The position numbers and the translations under genes were made by a program. The notes beneath the pieces were generated by a model that searched no databases, was not told where the DNA came from, and saw only the letters and a program-made list of their open reading frames with translations. From Candidatus Brocadia sapporoensis (GTDB lineage: Bacteria > Planctomycetota > Brocadiia > Brocadiales > Brocadiaceae), in contig NZ_MJUW02000117.1 of NCBI RefSeq assembly GCF_001753675.2, positions 1-64,000 on the forward strand: a stretch of DNA of 64,000 bases, given 5' to 3'. Shown one piece after another: positions 27,840 through 37,936 of this stretch; positions within the stretch are counted from its first letter, which is position 1, and each line of letters starts with the position of its first letter.

Positions 27840-27965
27840 TCACAAGTCACTCTTATCCAACTCCGCCAGCAACCCATTTTGTTTTTCCATTTGGGCATAT
27901 TTTCTTGCCAGTTTGTTATGATGTCTACCGTAGACGGCATGTATAATAGTGCCAGCGTCAACCAT
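27840..27965 (-). pseudogene. C-terminal remnant of a second APC permease
   Basis: Reading the minus strand gives 41 codons: AGTIIHAVYGRHHNKLARKY, and further on LLAELDKSDL, then a stop. This matches the end of the intact permease next door (GAIIYAAYGRRYSKLARKH and LMELNKSYL) in the same frame and order. DNA identity is visible too (CTTGCCAGTTTG, CCGTAG.CGGCAT). No permease sequence is found upstream of the ATG at 27965, so only the tail survives. It lies 3' of the intact gene, on the same strand, and probably records a tandem duplication followed by deletion of one copy. Confidence 0.75.
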
Positions 27966-28125
27966 GCAACAAGTCTTCATTGCGGGTTCAGGTTTGTAAT
28001 CTGAATCCCAGATTTCACCCGTTATAAAATATTCGAATTCACACTACAAATTCGATTCCGCAAAGTGTATGTCTCGTGGCGATCTTATTTTTGCGATTTG
28101 TTTTTTCATTCACCAAGCAAGGCAC

Positions 28126-28143
28126 GGACAAACAAGTTTGTCC
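28126..28143. repeat. Short dispersed palindrome, copy 2
   Basis: GGACAAACAAGTTTGTCC, a perfect palindrome, followed by ATATCACC. Copies at 14850-14867 and 29752-29773. This copy and the third flank the intact APC permease gene on both sides. Confidence 0.65.
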
Positions 28144-28207
28144 ATATCACCCTTTAATTACTGAAATTCCTGAACGTCAAGAGCGGAGGGCATATTACCA
28201 TACGATC

Positions 28208-29734
28208 CTACAGATAACTCTTGTTTAACTCCATAAGTGCTTCGTTTTTCTTCACCACAAGGGCGTGTTTCCTTGCCAGTTTGCTATAACGTCTTCCGTA
28301 GGCGGCATAAATAATGGCGCCGAGCGCCAGCCATATAATAAGCCTGAGCCAGGTGGAGAATTCGAGCCGTATCATCATGTATCCGCAGGAGAGAATGCCC
28401 AAAACAGGTATTACCGGCACGAAGGGACACTTAAATGCACGGGGATGATGGGGGTCCTTAATACGCAGGATAATGACCGCGGCACTGACGAGACAAAAGG
28501 CAAGGAGTGTCCCGATATTGACCAGTTTTGCAATCTCCTCTATAGGAAAGCAACTGGCGGTAAGTGCAACGCAGACTCCGACAATGATGGTAGAAACGTG
28601 GGGGGTACCAAACCTGGGATGGACGGCTGCGAAGATTCGTTCAGGCAGGAGGCCATCTCCGGCTATGGACCAGAATATCCTGGATTGACTTAAGAGTAAT
28701 ACCAGAAGCACACTCGTCAGCCCGGCTACGGCACCAACCGAAATAAAAAAAGATACCTTGGTCAGCCCATATCGGGTAAAGGCATCCGCCAGAGGGGCGT
28801 CAATGTTAATATTTTTGTAATAAACCATCCCGGTAAGGACGGCTGTAACGGCAATATATAACAGGGTACACAGAACTAATGATACAATGATACCTATCGG
28901 CAGATCCCTCTTCGGATTTTGTGCCTCCTGTGCAGTGGTTGAAACTGCATCAAAGCCGATATAGGCAAAAAATACGTAAGCAGCACCTTTTCCGATACCG
29001 CCAATACCGAAAGGCGCAAAGGCGCTAAAATTACTGCCCCAGTTGTCCTCCTTCACGTAAAACCATCCAACACAAATCACCAGGAGAATTACCGCCAGTT
29101 TTACTCCCACGATGATGCTGTTGAAACGGGCGCTTTCCTTTATGCCAATAACGAGCAGGGTCGTAATAGCAACGATAATTAATGCAGCAGGTAAATTGAA
29201 TACAATAGGAATACCATAAAAACAGGGAACACTTTGAGTAAAGAGGTCTCCGGCCTGACGAGACAACGTCCAATAGTCATTGATAAGCCATGAAGGAATA
29301 TGAAGGCCAAAGGTTTCTAATAATTTTACAAAATAGTGTGACCACCCTACAGCAACAAGGCTTGAAGCAAGCGAATATTCCAGGATGAGATCCCATCCAA
29401 TAATCCAGGCAAAAATTTCCCCAAGGGCTGCATAGGAATAAGTATAAGCGCTGCCTGCCAACGGGATCATCGAAGCGAATTCAGCATAACAGAGGGCAAC
29501 AAAAATACAGGCAAGACCAGAAAGAACAAAAGAAAGGACTAAACTGGGACCGGCAAATTCTTTGGCTGCCAGACCGGTTAAAACAAAGATCCCGGCGCCA
29601 ATGACAGCGCCGATTCCTAAGGCAATGAGTGAGAACGGGCCTAATACTCGTTTGAAATGATGATGATTTGATTCTTCGGAGAGGTCATTCAAGGCCTTTT
29701 TCGCGAATAATTTTTTCATCGTTTTCCGGAACAT
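28208..29734 (-). CDS. APC-superfamily amino acid permease (CAT/YfnA type)
   Basis: A 508-residue transporter with about 12 membrane helices. The first helix has the unwound substrate motif IGAVIGAGIFVLTGLAA (about 41-57), typical of the cationic amino acid transporter branch of the APC superfamily. GYDAVSTTAQEAQNP-type sequence is present as FIGFDAVSTTAQEAQNPKRD near 265. The tail is charged and cytoplasmic. Substrate cannot be read from sequence. The gene is bracketed by two copies of a short palindrome, and a remnant of a paralogue lies just downstream. Confidence 0.9.
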   Translation of the reverse strand: MFRKTMKKLFAKKALNDLSEESNHHHFKRVLGPFSLIALGIGAVIGAGIFVLTGLAAKEFAGPSLVLSFVLSGLACIFVALCYAEFASMIPLAGSAYTYSYAALGEIFAWIIGWDLILEYSLASSLVAVGWSHYFVKLLETFGLHIPSWLINDYWTLSRQAGDLFTQSVPCFYGIPIVFNLPAALIIVAITTLLVIGIKESARFNSIIVGVKLAVILLVICVGWFYVKEDNWGSNFSAFAPFGIGGIGKGAAYVFFAYIGFDAVSTTAQEAQNPKRDLPIGIIVSLVLCTLLYIAVTAVLTGMVYYKNINIDAPLADAFTRYGLTKVSFFISVGAVAGLTSVLLVLLLSQSRIFWSIAGDGLLPERIFAAVHPRFGTPHVSTIIVGVCVALTASCFPIEEIAKLVNIGTLLAFCLVSAAVIILRIKDPHHPRAFKCPFVPVIPVLGILSCGYMMIRLEFSTWLRLIIWLALGAIIYAAYGRRYSKLARKHALVVKKNEALMELNKSYL

Positions 29735-29751
29735 CCTTTAATCACAGAGGA

Positions 29752-29773
29752 CACAGACAAATTCATTTGTCCG
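29752..29773. repeat. Short dispersed palindrome, copy 3 (diverged)
   Basis: CAGACAAATTCATTTGTCCG, followed by CGCCACC, in the spacer between the permease and ribBA. Same layout as copies 1 and 2 but with changes in both arms; some arm changes are compensating, which suggests the hairpin is kept. Confidence 0.45.
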
Positions 29774-29800
29774 CGCCACCCCGCTACCGCCATATACGGC

Positions 29801-31030
29801 TTATATTTTTTCTATAAAGTGTCCTAATTTTTCCTTCTTTGTACGCAGGTAATCCTTGTTTTCATCTTTTGGCTCCATAACGATGGGTATCCGTTCCACA
29901 ATTTCCAGACCATAACCGGCAAGAGCAGCAAACTTTTTCGGGTTATTGGTAAGTAGCCGCATCTTTGTTACCCCCAAGTCTCTGAGAATTTGCGCACCAA
30001 TGCCATAATCGCGTTTGTCTGCGGGAAAACCAAGCCTTTCATTAGCCTCAACGGTATCGAGACCCTTTTCCTGTAACAGATAAGCATGTAATTTATTTTC
30101 CAGGCCAATCCCGCGACCCTCCTGCCTCATATACAGCAGGATGCCCTTTCCTGCCTCCTGTATGATCCTGAGGGCATTGTGCAACTGTTCTCCACAATCA
30201 CACCGCAAAGAGCCAAAGATGTCTCCCGTCAGACATTCATCATGTACTCTTACTAGCACCGGCTCGTTATGTAAGGGAGAAGGGGCGTTTCCACTTTCAC
30301 TGCCTACCCCTAAACACAGTGCCAGATGGAGATAGTCATCAACAAAGGAACGATAAAGATGAAGCGTAAAGTTCCCATAGACCGTAGGCAATTTTACCGT
30401 AACGCGTTTTTCGATGAGGCGCTCTTGTTCATGCCGAAACTTAATGAGATCAGCAATCGTGCAAATTTTAAGATGATGTTTATCAGCAAACTTCTTGAGA
30501 TCAGGAAGTTTAGCCATATTTCCGTCTTCCGTCATAATCTCACAAATAACCGCGGCAGGTTTAAGACCAGCAATACGGGTAAGATCCACTGCGCCTTCGG
30601 TGTGTCCCGTCCGAACTAACACCCCGCCTCGTTGTGCTTTGAGCGGGAATACGTGACCCGGCCTCACAAGGTCATCAGCGGTTGCATTGTCTTCAATAGC
30701 AGTCAAAATCGTTGTGGTACGGTCTTTTGAAGATACCCCTGTTGTGATACCATTTCTCGCATCAATGGATACGGTAAAAGGTGTCTGAAAGTTTGATGTA
30801 TTATGAGACACCATGGGCTGCAGATCGAGCTCTTCAGCCCGTTCTGCATGAATTGCAAGACAGATAATGCCTCGTGCATGGGTAAGCATAAAATTGATTA
30901 CCTCTGGGGTGATCTTTTCTGCAGCAACGGTGATATCTCCTTCGTTTTCACGATTTGCGTCATCCACTAAAATGATCATTTTGCCGTTTTTCAGATCCTC
31001 TACGGTCTCTTGTATCGTATTAAATTGCAT
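29801..31030 (-). CDS. ribBA: Bifunctional RibBA (DHBP synthase / GTP cyclohydrolase II)
   Basis: A 409-residue enzyme carrying both entry steps of riboflavin synthesis. The N-terminal RibB domain (1-205) has DDANRENEGDITVAAE and RTGHTEGAVDLTR. The C-terminal RibA domain (about 210-400) has the zinc-binding Cys set in VHDECLTGDIFGSLRCDCGEQL and MRQEGRGIGLENKLHAY. Length and layout are standard. The ATG has a GAGAGG site. A hairpin terminator lies 60-95 bp upstream (31089-31124) and most simply ends the pgsA transcript; I see no FMN riboswitch motif. Confidence 0.96.
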   Translation of the reverse strand: MQFNTIQETVEDLKNGKMIILVDDANRENEGDITVAAEKITPEVINFMLTHARGIICLAIHAERAEELDLQPMVSHNTSNFQTPFTVSIDARNGITTGVSSKDRTTTILTAIEDNATADDLVRPGHVFPLKAQRGGVLVRTGHTEGAVDLTRIAGLKPAAVICEIMTEDGNMAKLPDLKKFADKHHLKICTIADLIKFRHEQERLIEKRVTVKLPTVYGNFTLHLYRSFVDDYLHLALCLGVGSESGNAPSPLHNEPVLVRVHDECLTGDIFGSLRCDCGEQLHNALRIIQEAGKGILLYMRQEGRGIGLENKLHAYLLQEKGLDTVEANERLGFPADKRDYGIGAQILRDLGVTKMRLLTNNPKKFAALAGYGLEIVERIPIVMEPKDENKDYLRTKKEKLGHFIEKI

Positions 31031-31088
31031 GAAGACCTCTCATAGTTCAAATTTCATTGAGTTCTCTTTAAAGTACAATTTAGTTTTT

Positions 31089-31124
31089 AAAAAAATTCGT
31101 GCACTTCTATGTAGTCAGCACGAA
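31089..31124 (-). terminator. Intrinsic terminator between pgsA and ribBA
   Basis: On the minus strand TTCGTGC and GCACGAA form a perfect 7-bp stem with a 15-nt loop, followed at once by seven T residues. It lies downstream of pgsA and upstream of ribBA. A third GCACGAA copy at about 31137-31143 could compete for the stem, so a role in attenuating ribBA cannot be excluded. Confidence 0.65.
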
Positions 31125-31382
31125 ATAAAATACGGGGCACGAATGGTTTATCCCCCCATACAGGCCAAATACAAGAGGCCGATGTTATCTTTTTCAGAAA
31201 ACTAAATTGTTACCCCTTCATAAGGATTCAACAATCGGTAGTCAACCCGTTCATAACAGAGAATACAGAATGTTGCAGACCGATCGATTCCGAAAATTTT
31301 TATGCACAAATAGTATTAAAAAAAGTGGTTAATGTAAAGCCTTTTTGTATAAATATAATACAGAAGGAATTGAGCGCAACCA

Positions 31383-31931
31383 TCATAATTGTTTTACACC
31401 TCTGTATATATACAGAAGCCCGGAAGTGAAGGTCAAAATAACAACCAGCCACCAGATTGCAACAAGTACCGTCAAAGGAATAAGATTTCCCATAATTACG
31501 GATATGATAGCAATAATTTGAAAGGCCGTCGCAGCTTTACCCAACATTGTTGGCTGGCAGTCCATTCTACCGGTGATGATAAGCAAGGCAACCGTTCCAA
31601 ACATAAGCACAAGATCTCTGCTAACAATCACAGTCATGATCCAATTGGGAAATCTTGGTTCAGGCCATACTTGGTCGGAGGAAAGTATGATACAAGAAAC
31701 CATCAGGACGAGTTTGTCTGCGACTGGATCCAGATACCTTCCCAAATTTGTTATTTCATTTCTCCTTCGTGCAAAGTAACCATCCAGCATATCGCTTAGA
31801 CCAATCATTATCATGATAAGAAGACAAGCATATCGATAATGATTGTTATGTTGTACTTGCATTATGCAAAATACCAGGGGTGGGATAAAAAATATTCTGC
31901 TCAGACTGATTTTGTTAGAGAGGTTAAGCAT
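31383..31931 (-). CDS. pgsA: CDP-diacylglycerol-glycerol-3-phosphate phosphatidyltransferase
   Basis: A 182-residue membrane enzyme making phosphatidylglycerol phosphate. The CDP-alcohol phosphotransferase signature is complete: DGYFARRRNEITNLGRYLDP, then VADK. Four to five further helices follow. The ATG at 31931 (MLNLSNKISLSRI) is preferred over the frame's first ATG at 31988 because it has a strong AGGAGG six nt upstream and gives the normal PgsA start. Head-group specificity is inferred from overall similarity; phosphatidylinositol or other CDP-alcohol enzymes share the motif. Confidence 0.85.
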   Translation of the reverse strand: MLNLSNKISLSRIFFIPPLVFCIMQVQHNNHYRYACLLIMIMIGLSDMLDGYFARRRNEITNLGRYLDPVADKLVLMVSCIILSSDQVWPEPRFPNWIMTVIVSRDLVLMFGTVALLIITGRMDCQPTMLGKAATAFQIIAIISVIMGNLIPLTVLVAIWWLVVILTFTSGLLYIYRGVKQL

Positions 31932-32232
31932 GAAAAACCTCCTGAATGTGATTTTATAACGACGCATAGTCGCGCTCAAATTTATCATCCCACATTCCTC
32001 TTCAATAAAGATGGCGCTTCATGATGAATCTTCAGTGTGAAATTTTCGGCTACGTTTACGCCAAGAGCGCAGACAATCACTCCGCTGAATGACATAAGGC
32101 GGCAAAATGTGTCTGCACAAAAACGGAAAATGGGATAAAGAAAATTGCATACTGAAACACTATGATAAACCACGGTTTGCATCGTAAGAGTTCCAGCCAT
32201 GATACCTTTTTTTGAAGAAGAGATCTGTCCTT
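31932..32232 (-). other. Spacer between epimerase and pgsA
   Basis: About 300 bp. A 71-codon minus-strand frame (32200-31985) lies here with a weak ribosome site, overlapping the alternative pgsA start. Its sequence (YPIFRFCADTFCRLMSF) is hydrophobic at the start and not recognised. I do not accept it as a gene, though a decayed membrane-protein gene is possible. Confidence 0.3.
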
Positions 32233-33183
32233 TTATTTTTTACGCCCTTTATACCAAGCTATGAACAAGCAGATACCCTGCTCAATCGGTATTTCCGGTT
32301 TGTAATGTAAAAACTGCTCCGCTTTCTTTATATCTGCATAAGTCCTGTGTACATCTCCTGGCTGCTCCGGAAGTTTTTTAATCTTCGCTTTTTTGCCTAA
32401 TTCCTGTTCTATGAGTTCAACAAGCCTTGCCAACCGAATGGGAATTGAATTGCCTAAATTAATAATCTCGAAAGTAAATTGTCTTTTCACGACAGACACA
32501 ATCCCGCTGATAATGTCAGAAACAAAAGTATAATCCCTCTGTGTCGTTCCGTCACCATACATAGGGATCAACTGATCATGATCGATGAGTTCCGTGAATT
32601 TACGTATGGCAAGGTCCGGTCGTTGTCGCGGTCCGTAAACCGTGAAAAATCGCAGACAGACGACTGGTATTTTATAGAGGTGATGATAATTATAACAGTA
32701 AAGTTCTCCCGCCCGTTTGGTTGCTGCGTAAGGAGATATCGGCTCGTTTACCGCATCGTCTTCTGAAAACGGGATTTTTTTATTATTCCCGTAAACAGAA
32801 GAAGACGAACCAAAGATAAATTGTTTGATCTTATATATCCGGGAGAGTTCGAGCAGATTTAAAGTGCCCCTGCAATTAACTTCTTCGTAGAGCAAGGGAC
32901 GTTCAATAGATGGCCTCACCCCGGCATAGGCCGCTAAATGAATAATTTTTTCAATACCGTGCTTCTCAAATATTTCCCGGCATGAAGCGGTATTACATAT
33001 ATCTGTTTCATATAACGTTAAATTTGGATTACCCATAACAGCAGAAAGATTTTCCCGTTTATATGCGGGTAGATAGAAATCGTTGAAGTTATCGATGATG
33101 ACTACCTGTTCACCTTCAGATAACAATCTTTCTACCACATGAGAACCAATAAAACCAGCACCACCCGTAACGAGAATTGTCAT
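32233..33183 (-). CDS. NAD-dependent nucleotide-sugar epimerase
   Basis: A 316-residue extended SDR enzyme. NAD-binding loop GGAGFIGSH (7-15), IIHLAAYAGVRPSIERP (about 80-97), SSSSVYG and the catalytic YAATK (Tyr and Lys, about 152-156), then LRFFTVYGPRQRPDLA. The AGVRPSIE segment and overall pattern are closest to UDP-glucuronate 4-epimerase-type enzymes, producing UDP-galacturonate or a related sugar. It would supply activated sugars for surface polysaccharides. Divergent from carAB. Confidence 0.88.
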   Translation of the reverse strand: MTILVTGGAGFIGSHVVERLLSEGEQVVIIDNFNDFYLPAYKRENLSAVMGNPNLTLYETDICNTASCREIFEKHGIEKIIHLAAYAGVRPSIERPLLYEEVNCRGTLNLLELSRIYKIKQFIFGSSSSVYGNNKKIPFSEDDAVNEPISPYAATKRAGELYCYNYHHLYKIPVVCLRFFTVYGPRQRPDLAIRKFTELIDHDQLIPMYGDGTTQRDYTFVSDIISGIVSVVKRQFTFEIINLGNSIPIRLARLVELIEQELGKKAKIKKLPEQPGDVHRTYADIKKAEQFLHYKPEIPIEQGICLFIAWYKGRKK

Positions 33184-33276
33184 TATATAATTGTCCTTTC
33201 ATGCCACCAAGGTATTGTGTATTAAAATTTAATATAGCAAAGGCATTGTCTTAGTCAAGTGAAAAACAACTTTAAC

Positions 33277-33305
33277 TTGACACGTTTAACTTTTATGTGT
33301 ACGAT
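33277..33305 (+). promoter_or_regulatory. Candidate sigma-70 promoter for carAB
   Basis: TTGACA at 33277-33282, 17-nt spacer, TACGAT at 33300-33305 (four of six matches). It lies about 135 bp before the carA ATG, with the right orientation and spacing. Confidence 0.5.
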
Positions 33306-33438
33306 TTATCGACTTTAAAATGGCTACCAGAATACAAAGGCAACGAAGAAACATTGGTCGCACGACCACTCGTCACCAGTCTCTGTGATTTTGTGGCATA
33401 TGGTCATATATTTTCCTTTATAATTCTAAAAGTACTTT

Positions 33439-34566
33439 ATGGATAAAAAACGGGCAATCCTTGTCCTGGCAGACGGAACAAGTTTTAAAGGATACTCCTT
33501 AGGTGCCTCTGGCGAGACGACCGGCGAAGTCGTTTTTAACACGAGCATGATGGGATATCAGGAAATCCTCACCGATCCATCATACAAAGGTCAAATGGTA
33601 GTTATGACCTATCCCATGATTGGCAATTACGGGATTAATGAAAAAGATTACGAGTCCCGTACCCCCTTTTTAGAAGGTTTTATTATTAAAGAATATAGCC
33701 CTTTCCCCAGCAATTGGCGTTCACAAACAAGTCTGGATGTCTTTCTGAAAAGTAAAAAAGTTGTCGGTATCCAGGGAATTGATACCAGGGAACTGACGAG
33801 GCGTTTACGAGATTTCGGAGCTCAGCGGGGTGTTGTTTCTACTGAGGACTTTGACGTTTCGCGACTCACCAAAAAGGCAAATTCATCTTCTGGATTAGAT
33901 GGCAAAGACCTCGTAAAGGAAGTTACGTGCAATGATTTGTATGAATGGAAAGATCTTGATACAGACACGAAAAAACCAAAAAGATTCACCGTTATTGTCT
34001 ACGACTGTGGCGTAAAATATAATATTCTGAGAAAACTGAGCAGCGCCCGTTGCTCGGTGATGGTAGTTCCTGCAAAAACAAAGTTCCAGGCCGTATTGGA
34101 CATGAATCCCGACGGCATCGTCCTTTCCAATGGTCCCGGCGACCCCGCAGGCGTTCCTTATATGATTGAAAACATTAGAGGCTTGCTGGGAAAAAAGCCA
34201 GTATTTGGCATTTGTCTTGGTCATCAATTGCTGGCGCTTGCGTTAGGGCTGAATACCTACAAGCTGAAATTTGGTCACCACGGAGGAAACCAGCCTGTTG
34301 TGGATTTATCCACCGGAAAAGTGGAGATTACGGCACAGAATCATAATTTCGCTGTAACATCACCGCAGGAAGGAGCGGTACATAAAAGCCCGTACGGAAA
34401 CGTGGAAATTACCCACATCAATCTTAATGACAAATCGGTAGAGGGATTGAAATGCCACTCGATACCAGCCTTTTCAGTCCAATATCATCCCGAAGCATCA
34501 CCCGGTCCTCACGACTCTGGCTATTTGTTTGAGCGACTTATTGAGATGATGGAACACAAGAGCTAA
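33439..34566 (+). CDS. carA: Carbamoyl-phosphate synthase small subunit
   Basis: A 375-residue glutaminase subunit that supplies ammonia for carbamoyl phosphate (arginine and pyrimidine synthesis). N-terminal domain: [20 protein letters not shown] and [10 protein letters not shown]-terminal class I amidotransferase: nucleophile Cys in [15 protein letters not shown], then [11 protein letters not shown] and His-Glu in [12 protein letters not shown]. Length is standard. First gene of a plus-strand run with carB 61 bp downstream. Confidence 0.97.
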   Translation: MDKKRAILVLADGTSFKGYSLGASGETTGEVVFNTSMMGYQEILTDPSYKGQMVVMTYPMIGNYGINEKDYESRTPFLEGFIIKEYSPFPSNWRSQTSLDVFLKSKKVVGIQGIDTRELTRRLRDFGAQRGVVSTEDFDVSRLTKKANSSSGLDGKDLVKEVTCNDLYEWKDLDTDTKKPKRFTVIVYDCGVKYNILRKLSSARCSVMVVPAKTKFQAVLDMNPDGIVLSNGPGDPAGVPYMIENIRGLLGKKPVFGICLGHQLLALALGLNTYKLKFGHHGGNQPVVDLSTGKVEITAQNHNFAVTSPQEGAVHKSPYGNVEITHINLNDKSVEGLKCHSIPAFSVQYHPEASPGPHDSGYLFERLIEMMEHKS

Positions 34567-34627
34567 TGTTAATTAGAGAGACTGTATAACTTGGAGTTAA
34601 AAGTTATAAATTAGAATTAAATAAACT

Positions 34628-37600
34628 ATGCCCAAGAGAAAAGATATACAAAAAATTATGATCATCGGCTCAGGTCCGATTGTCATAGGTCAAGCCTGTG
34701 AATTTGACTATTCTGGCACACAAGCATGCAAGGCACTCCGTGAAGAGGGATACGAGGTTGTTTTAGTGAACAGCAATCCCGCCACCATTATGACAGACCC
34801 GGAAATTGCTGATAAGACGTATATCGAACCGATAACGACGGAAATGGTGGCAAAGATCATTGCAAAGGAACGCCCGCAGGCAATACTCCCGACCCTGGGT
34901 GGACAGACCGGTTTAAATACCGCTGTGAGTCTTGCAGAAAAAGGGATCCTGGATGAATACCAGGTAGAGTTAATCGGTGCCAAGCTGAATGCGATCAAGA
35001 AGGCGGAGGACAGGTCGCTCTTTAAGTCCGCGATGAAGCAGATTGGCATTGCAGTCCCTGAAAGCGCTTATGTGCGTTCGTACGATGAGGCAATGAAGAT
35101 CATAGAAACAATAGGCTTCCCCGCCATCATCAGGCCTTCTTTCACCCTGGCGGGCACCGGTGGCAATGCGGCATACAATATCGAAGAATACCAGGAATAT
35201 ATCAAGGTGGCACTGGAAGCCAGTCCTGTCCATGAGGTGCTGGTGGAGCGTTCTGTACTGGGCTGGAAAGAATATGAACTTGAGGTGATGCGCGACATAA
35301 AAGACAATGTGGTTATCATCTGCTCCATTGAAAATTTTGATCCCATGGGTGTGCATACCGGTGACAGCATAACGGTTGCTCCTGCTCAGACACTCACAGA
35401 TGTCGAATATCAAATAATGCGGAATGCGGCAATAAAGGTCATCCGGGAGATTGGAGTGGAAACCGGTGGATCAAATATCCAGTTTGCTGTTAATCCGGAA
35501 AATGGGGAAATGCTGGCGATAGAAATGAATCCCAGGGTTTCAAGAAGTTCTGCACTGGCTTCAAAGGCTACAGGTTTTCCTATTGCCAAGATTGCTGCAA
35601 AATTGGCCGTTGGTTATACCCTTGACGAAATTCCAAATGACATCACTCGTTATACCCCAGCCTGTTTTGAGCCAACCATTGATTATTGTGTTGTAAAAAT
35701 ACCAAGATTTAATTTTGAAAAATTCCCCGATACGGATCAAACTCTTACCATCCACATGAAATCTGTTGGAGAGGTAATGGCCATCGGACGTACCTTCAAA
35801 GAGGCCATTGGCAAAGCTATCCGTTCCTTAGAATCAGGCCGTTACGGATTTGATTCCTTATGGCCATCTGGAAGTGAAAAATGGTCCACGGAACAAAAAT
35901 ACGAGTTCTTGAGAGGAAAACTCATAACTCCGAATCCCGACAGACTCTGGCATATTGCCGATGCGATCAGGTATGGCATAGAGCTGGAGGAAATTTTTAA
36001 ATGGACTCACATCGACCGATGGTTTCTTTACAACATAAAGCAGGTGCTCGATATAGAAGCAGAAATAAAACGGTACTGTGTGAAAGATCCCCATACTTCA
36101 CAAACCAATAATCTATTTGCAATGGATACGGACACGCTTGCAGTAGCCAAACAATCGGGCTATTCAGATAGATATCTTGCATCCTTGTGTGGAGTTGATG
36201 AGAAGACAATACGGACATATCGTCAAAAGAATGCGGTAAAACCTGTCTTCAAACATGTAGATACCTGCGCAGCGGAATTTAAGGCTTTTACCCCCTATTT
36301 GTATTCCACGTATGAAAGTGCTTGTGAAGCAGAATCAACCCGGAAAAAAAAGATACTTATCCTTGGAAGCGGTCCCAATCGCATTGGGCAGGGTATTGAG
36401 TTCGATTACTGTTGTGTACACGGGGTCTTTGCATTAAAAGAATTGGGCTACGAAACCATCATGGTTAATTGTAATCCTGAGACGGTAAGTACGGATTACG
36501 ATACCTCAGACCGTCTTTATTTTGAACCACTCACTCTGGAAGACATCCTTGAAATTGTTACACGGGAAAAGCCAGAAGGTGTTATTGTACAATTTGGCGG
36601 ACAAACTCCTTTAAAGCTGGCTATCCCCCTGGAAAAAGAAGGGGTAAAAATCCTTGGAACATCTCCGGAAAATATTGATATTGCGGAAGACCGGGAACGG
36701 TTTGCAGCTCTGTTAAACCGGTTACATTTAAGACAACCTGACAACGGATGCGCCCGTTCAGCCAGCGAGGCAAAAGGTATTGCCTCCAGAATAGGTTATC
36801 CGGTACTCCTGCGCCCTTCCTATGTACTGGGGGGAAGGGCTATGAGGATTGTTTACGATGAAGCTGGTGTGGAGGAATATATTGCTCATGCAACACATGT
36901 TTCGCCGGAACACCCTGTTTTAATTGACCGGTTTTTAGAAGACGCTATAGAAGTCGATGTAGATGCGATCTGCGACGGAAACGAAGTGTTCATCGGAGGC
37001 ATCATGGAACACATAGAGGAAGCGGGCATCCATTCAGGAGATAGCGCCTGCTCGCTTCCACCGTATTCCATCAGTCCCGAGATTATGAATGAATTAAAAA
37101 AACAAACCCAAATCATCGCTCTGGCATTGAACGTCATTGGTCTCATCAATATACAATATGCGGTTAAAGATAATGTCGTATATGTTCTGGAGGTCAACCC
37201 CCGCGCATCAAGAACCGTACCTTTTGTGAGCAAAGCGATCGGTGTTCCACTGGCAAAGATTGCAACACAGGTGATCATGGGAAAAAAACTCTGCAGTTTA
37301 AACTGCTCTGAGAACTCGAGACTAAAACACATTGCCATCAAGGAAGCGGTGTTTCCTTTTATCAAGTTTAAGGGAGTAGATACTATCCTGGGGCCGGAGA
37401 TGAAATCAACAGGGGAGGTCATGGGAATAGATAAAGACTTTGGCCGTGCCTATGCAAAATCCCAAATGGCTGCTGACAGCAGCCTTCCACTAAAGGGCAC
37501 GGTTTTCATAAGCGTGAGAGACAGGGACAAAACGCTCATCATTCCCATCGCAAAAAAACTTTCACAAATGGGTTTCGGGCTGGTTGCTACCGGTGGCACT

Positions 37601-37900
37601 GCGAAAGTGTTTAATGAAAACAATATCCCCGTCACGCCCGTCTTAAAAGTAATTGAAGGGCGCCCCAATATTGTCGATCATATCAAAAGCAACGAAATCC
37701 AGCTCGTTATCAATACCACAGAAGGTAAAGCCGCCCAGGAGGCCTCTTATTCCATCCGACGTACGGCGCTTGTTCACCGCGTCCCCTATTTTACAACACT
37801 CGCCGGCGCCACGGCGGCAACAAGGGCAATCGAAGCGCTGAGAGATGGAAACCTCGACGTGAAACCCATGCAGGAGTATTATACATTCAATTCAGTTTGA
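34628..37900 (+). CDS. carB: Carbamoyl-phosphate synthase large subunit
   Basis: A 1090-residue synthetase with two homologous ATP-grasp halves. First half starts [20 protein letters not shown] and includes [10 protein letters not shown]; second half repeats with [20 protein letters not shown] (about 578) and [16 protein letters not shown]. The C-terminal MGS-like regulatory domain (about 955-1090) includes [20 protein letters not shown] and the allosteric region. Length is slightly above the usual 1070. Pairs with carA. Confidence 0.97.
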   Translation: MPKRKDIQKIMIIGSGPIVIGQACEFDYSGTQACKALREEGYEVVLVNSNPATIMTDPEIADKTYIEPITTEMVAKIIAKERPQAILPTLGGQTGLNTAVSLAEKGILDEYQVELIGAKLNAIKKAEDRSLFKSAMKQIGIAVPESAYVRSYDEAMKIIETIGFPAIIRPSFTLAGTGGNAAYNIEEYQEYIKVALEASPVHEVLVERSVLGWKEYELEVMRDIKDNVVIICSIENFDPMGVHTGDSITVAPAQTLTDVEYQIMRNAAIKVIREIGVETGGSNIQFAVNPENGEMLAIEMNPRVSRSSALASKATGFPIAKIAAKLAVGYTLDEIPNDITRYTPACFEPTIDYCVVKIPRFNFEKFPDTDQTLTIHMKSVGEVMAIGRTFKEAIGKAIRSLESGRYGFDSLWPSGSEKWSTEQKYEFLRGKLITPNPDRLWHIADAIRYGIELEEIFKWTHIDRWFLYNIKQVLDIEAEIKRYCVKDPHTSQTNNLFAMDTDTLAVAKQSGYSDRYLASLCGVDEKTIRTYRQKNAVKPVFKHVDTCAAEFKAFTPYLYSTYESACEAESTRKKKILILGSGPNRIGQGIEFDYCCVHGVFALKELGYETIMVNCNPETVSTDYDTSDRLYFEPLTLEDILEIVTREKPEGVIVQFGGQTPLKLAIPLEKEGVKILGTSPENIDIAEDRERFAALLNRLHLRQPDNGCARSASEAKGIASRIGYPVLLRPSYVLGGRAMRIVYDEAGVEEYIAHATHVSPEHPVLIDRFLEDAIEVDVDAICDGNEVFIGGIMEHIEEAGIHSGDSACSLPPYSISPEIMNELKKQTQIIALALNVIGLINIQYAVKDNVVYVLEVNPRASRTVPFVSKAIGVPLAKIATQVIMGKKLCSLNCSENSRLKHIAIKEAVFPFIKFKGVDTILGPEMKSTGEVMGIDKDFGRAYAKSQMAADSSLPLKGTVFISVRDRDKTLIIPIAKKLSQMGFGLVATGGTAKVFNENNIPVTPVLKVIEGRPNIVDHIKSNEIQLVINTTEGKAAQEASYSIRRTALVHRVPYFTTLAGATAATRAIEALRDGNLDVKPMQEYYTFNSV

Positions 37901-37936
37901 TATTATTTCATGGATAAATCAATCATTTAAAATGCC

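Larger units (their letters stand above)
27507..28207. other. Intergenic region with a gene remnant and a repeat
   Basis: About 700 bp. It holds a decayed C-terminal piece of an APC permease (27840-27965, minus) and a short palindrome (28126-28143). An open frame on the plus strand at 27601-27921 has no ribosome site, covers the remnant antisense, and is rejected. The rest shows no signal. Confidence 0.55.

Noticed and set aside
27601-27921. 106-codon plus-strand frame
   Set aside because: No ribosome site, low-complexity composition, and it runs antisense to the permease remnant.
31031-31382. FMN riboswitch upstream of ribBA
   Set aside because: The conserved FMN aptamer segments were not found; the hairpin present is explained as the pgsA terminator.
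31985-32200. 71-codon minus-strand frame between epimerase and pgsA, perhaps a decayed acyltransferase start
   Set aside because: Weak ribosome site, no recognisable domain, and overlap with the pgsA upstream region; the acyltransferase resemblance is too faint.
37901-37936. Glycine riboswitch ahead of gcvPA
   Set aside because: Only 36 bp separate carB and gcvPA, far too little for the aptamer.
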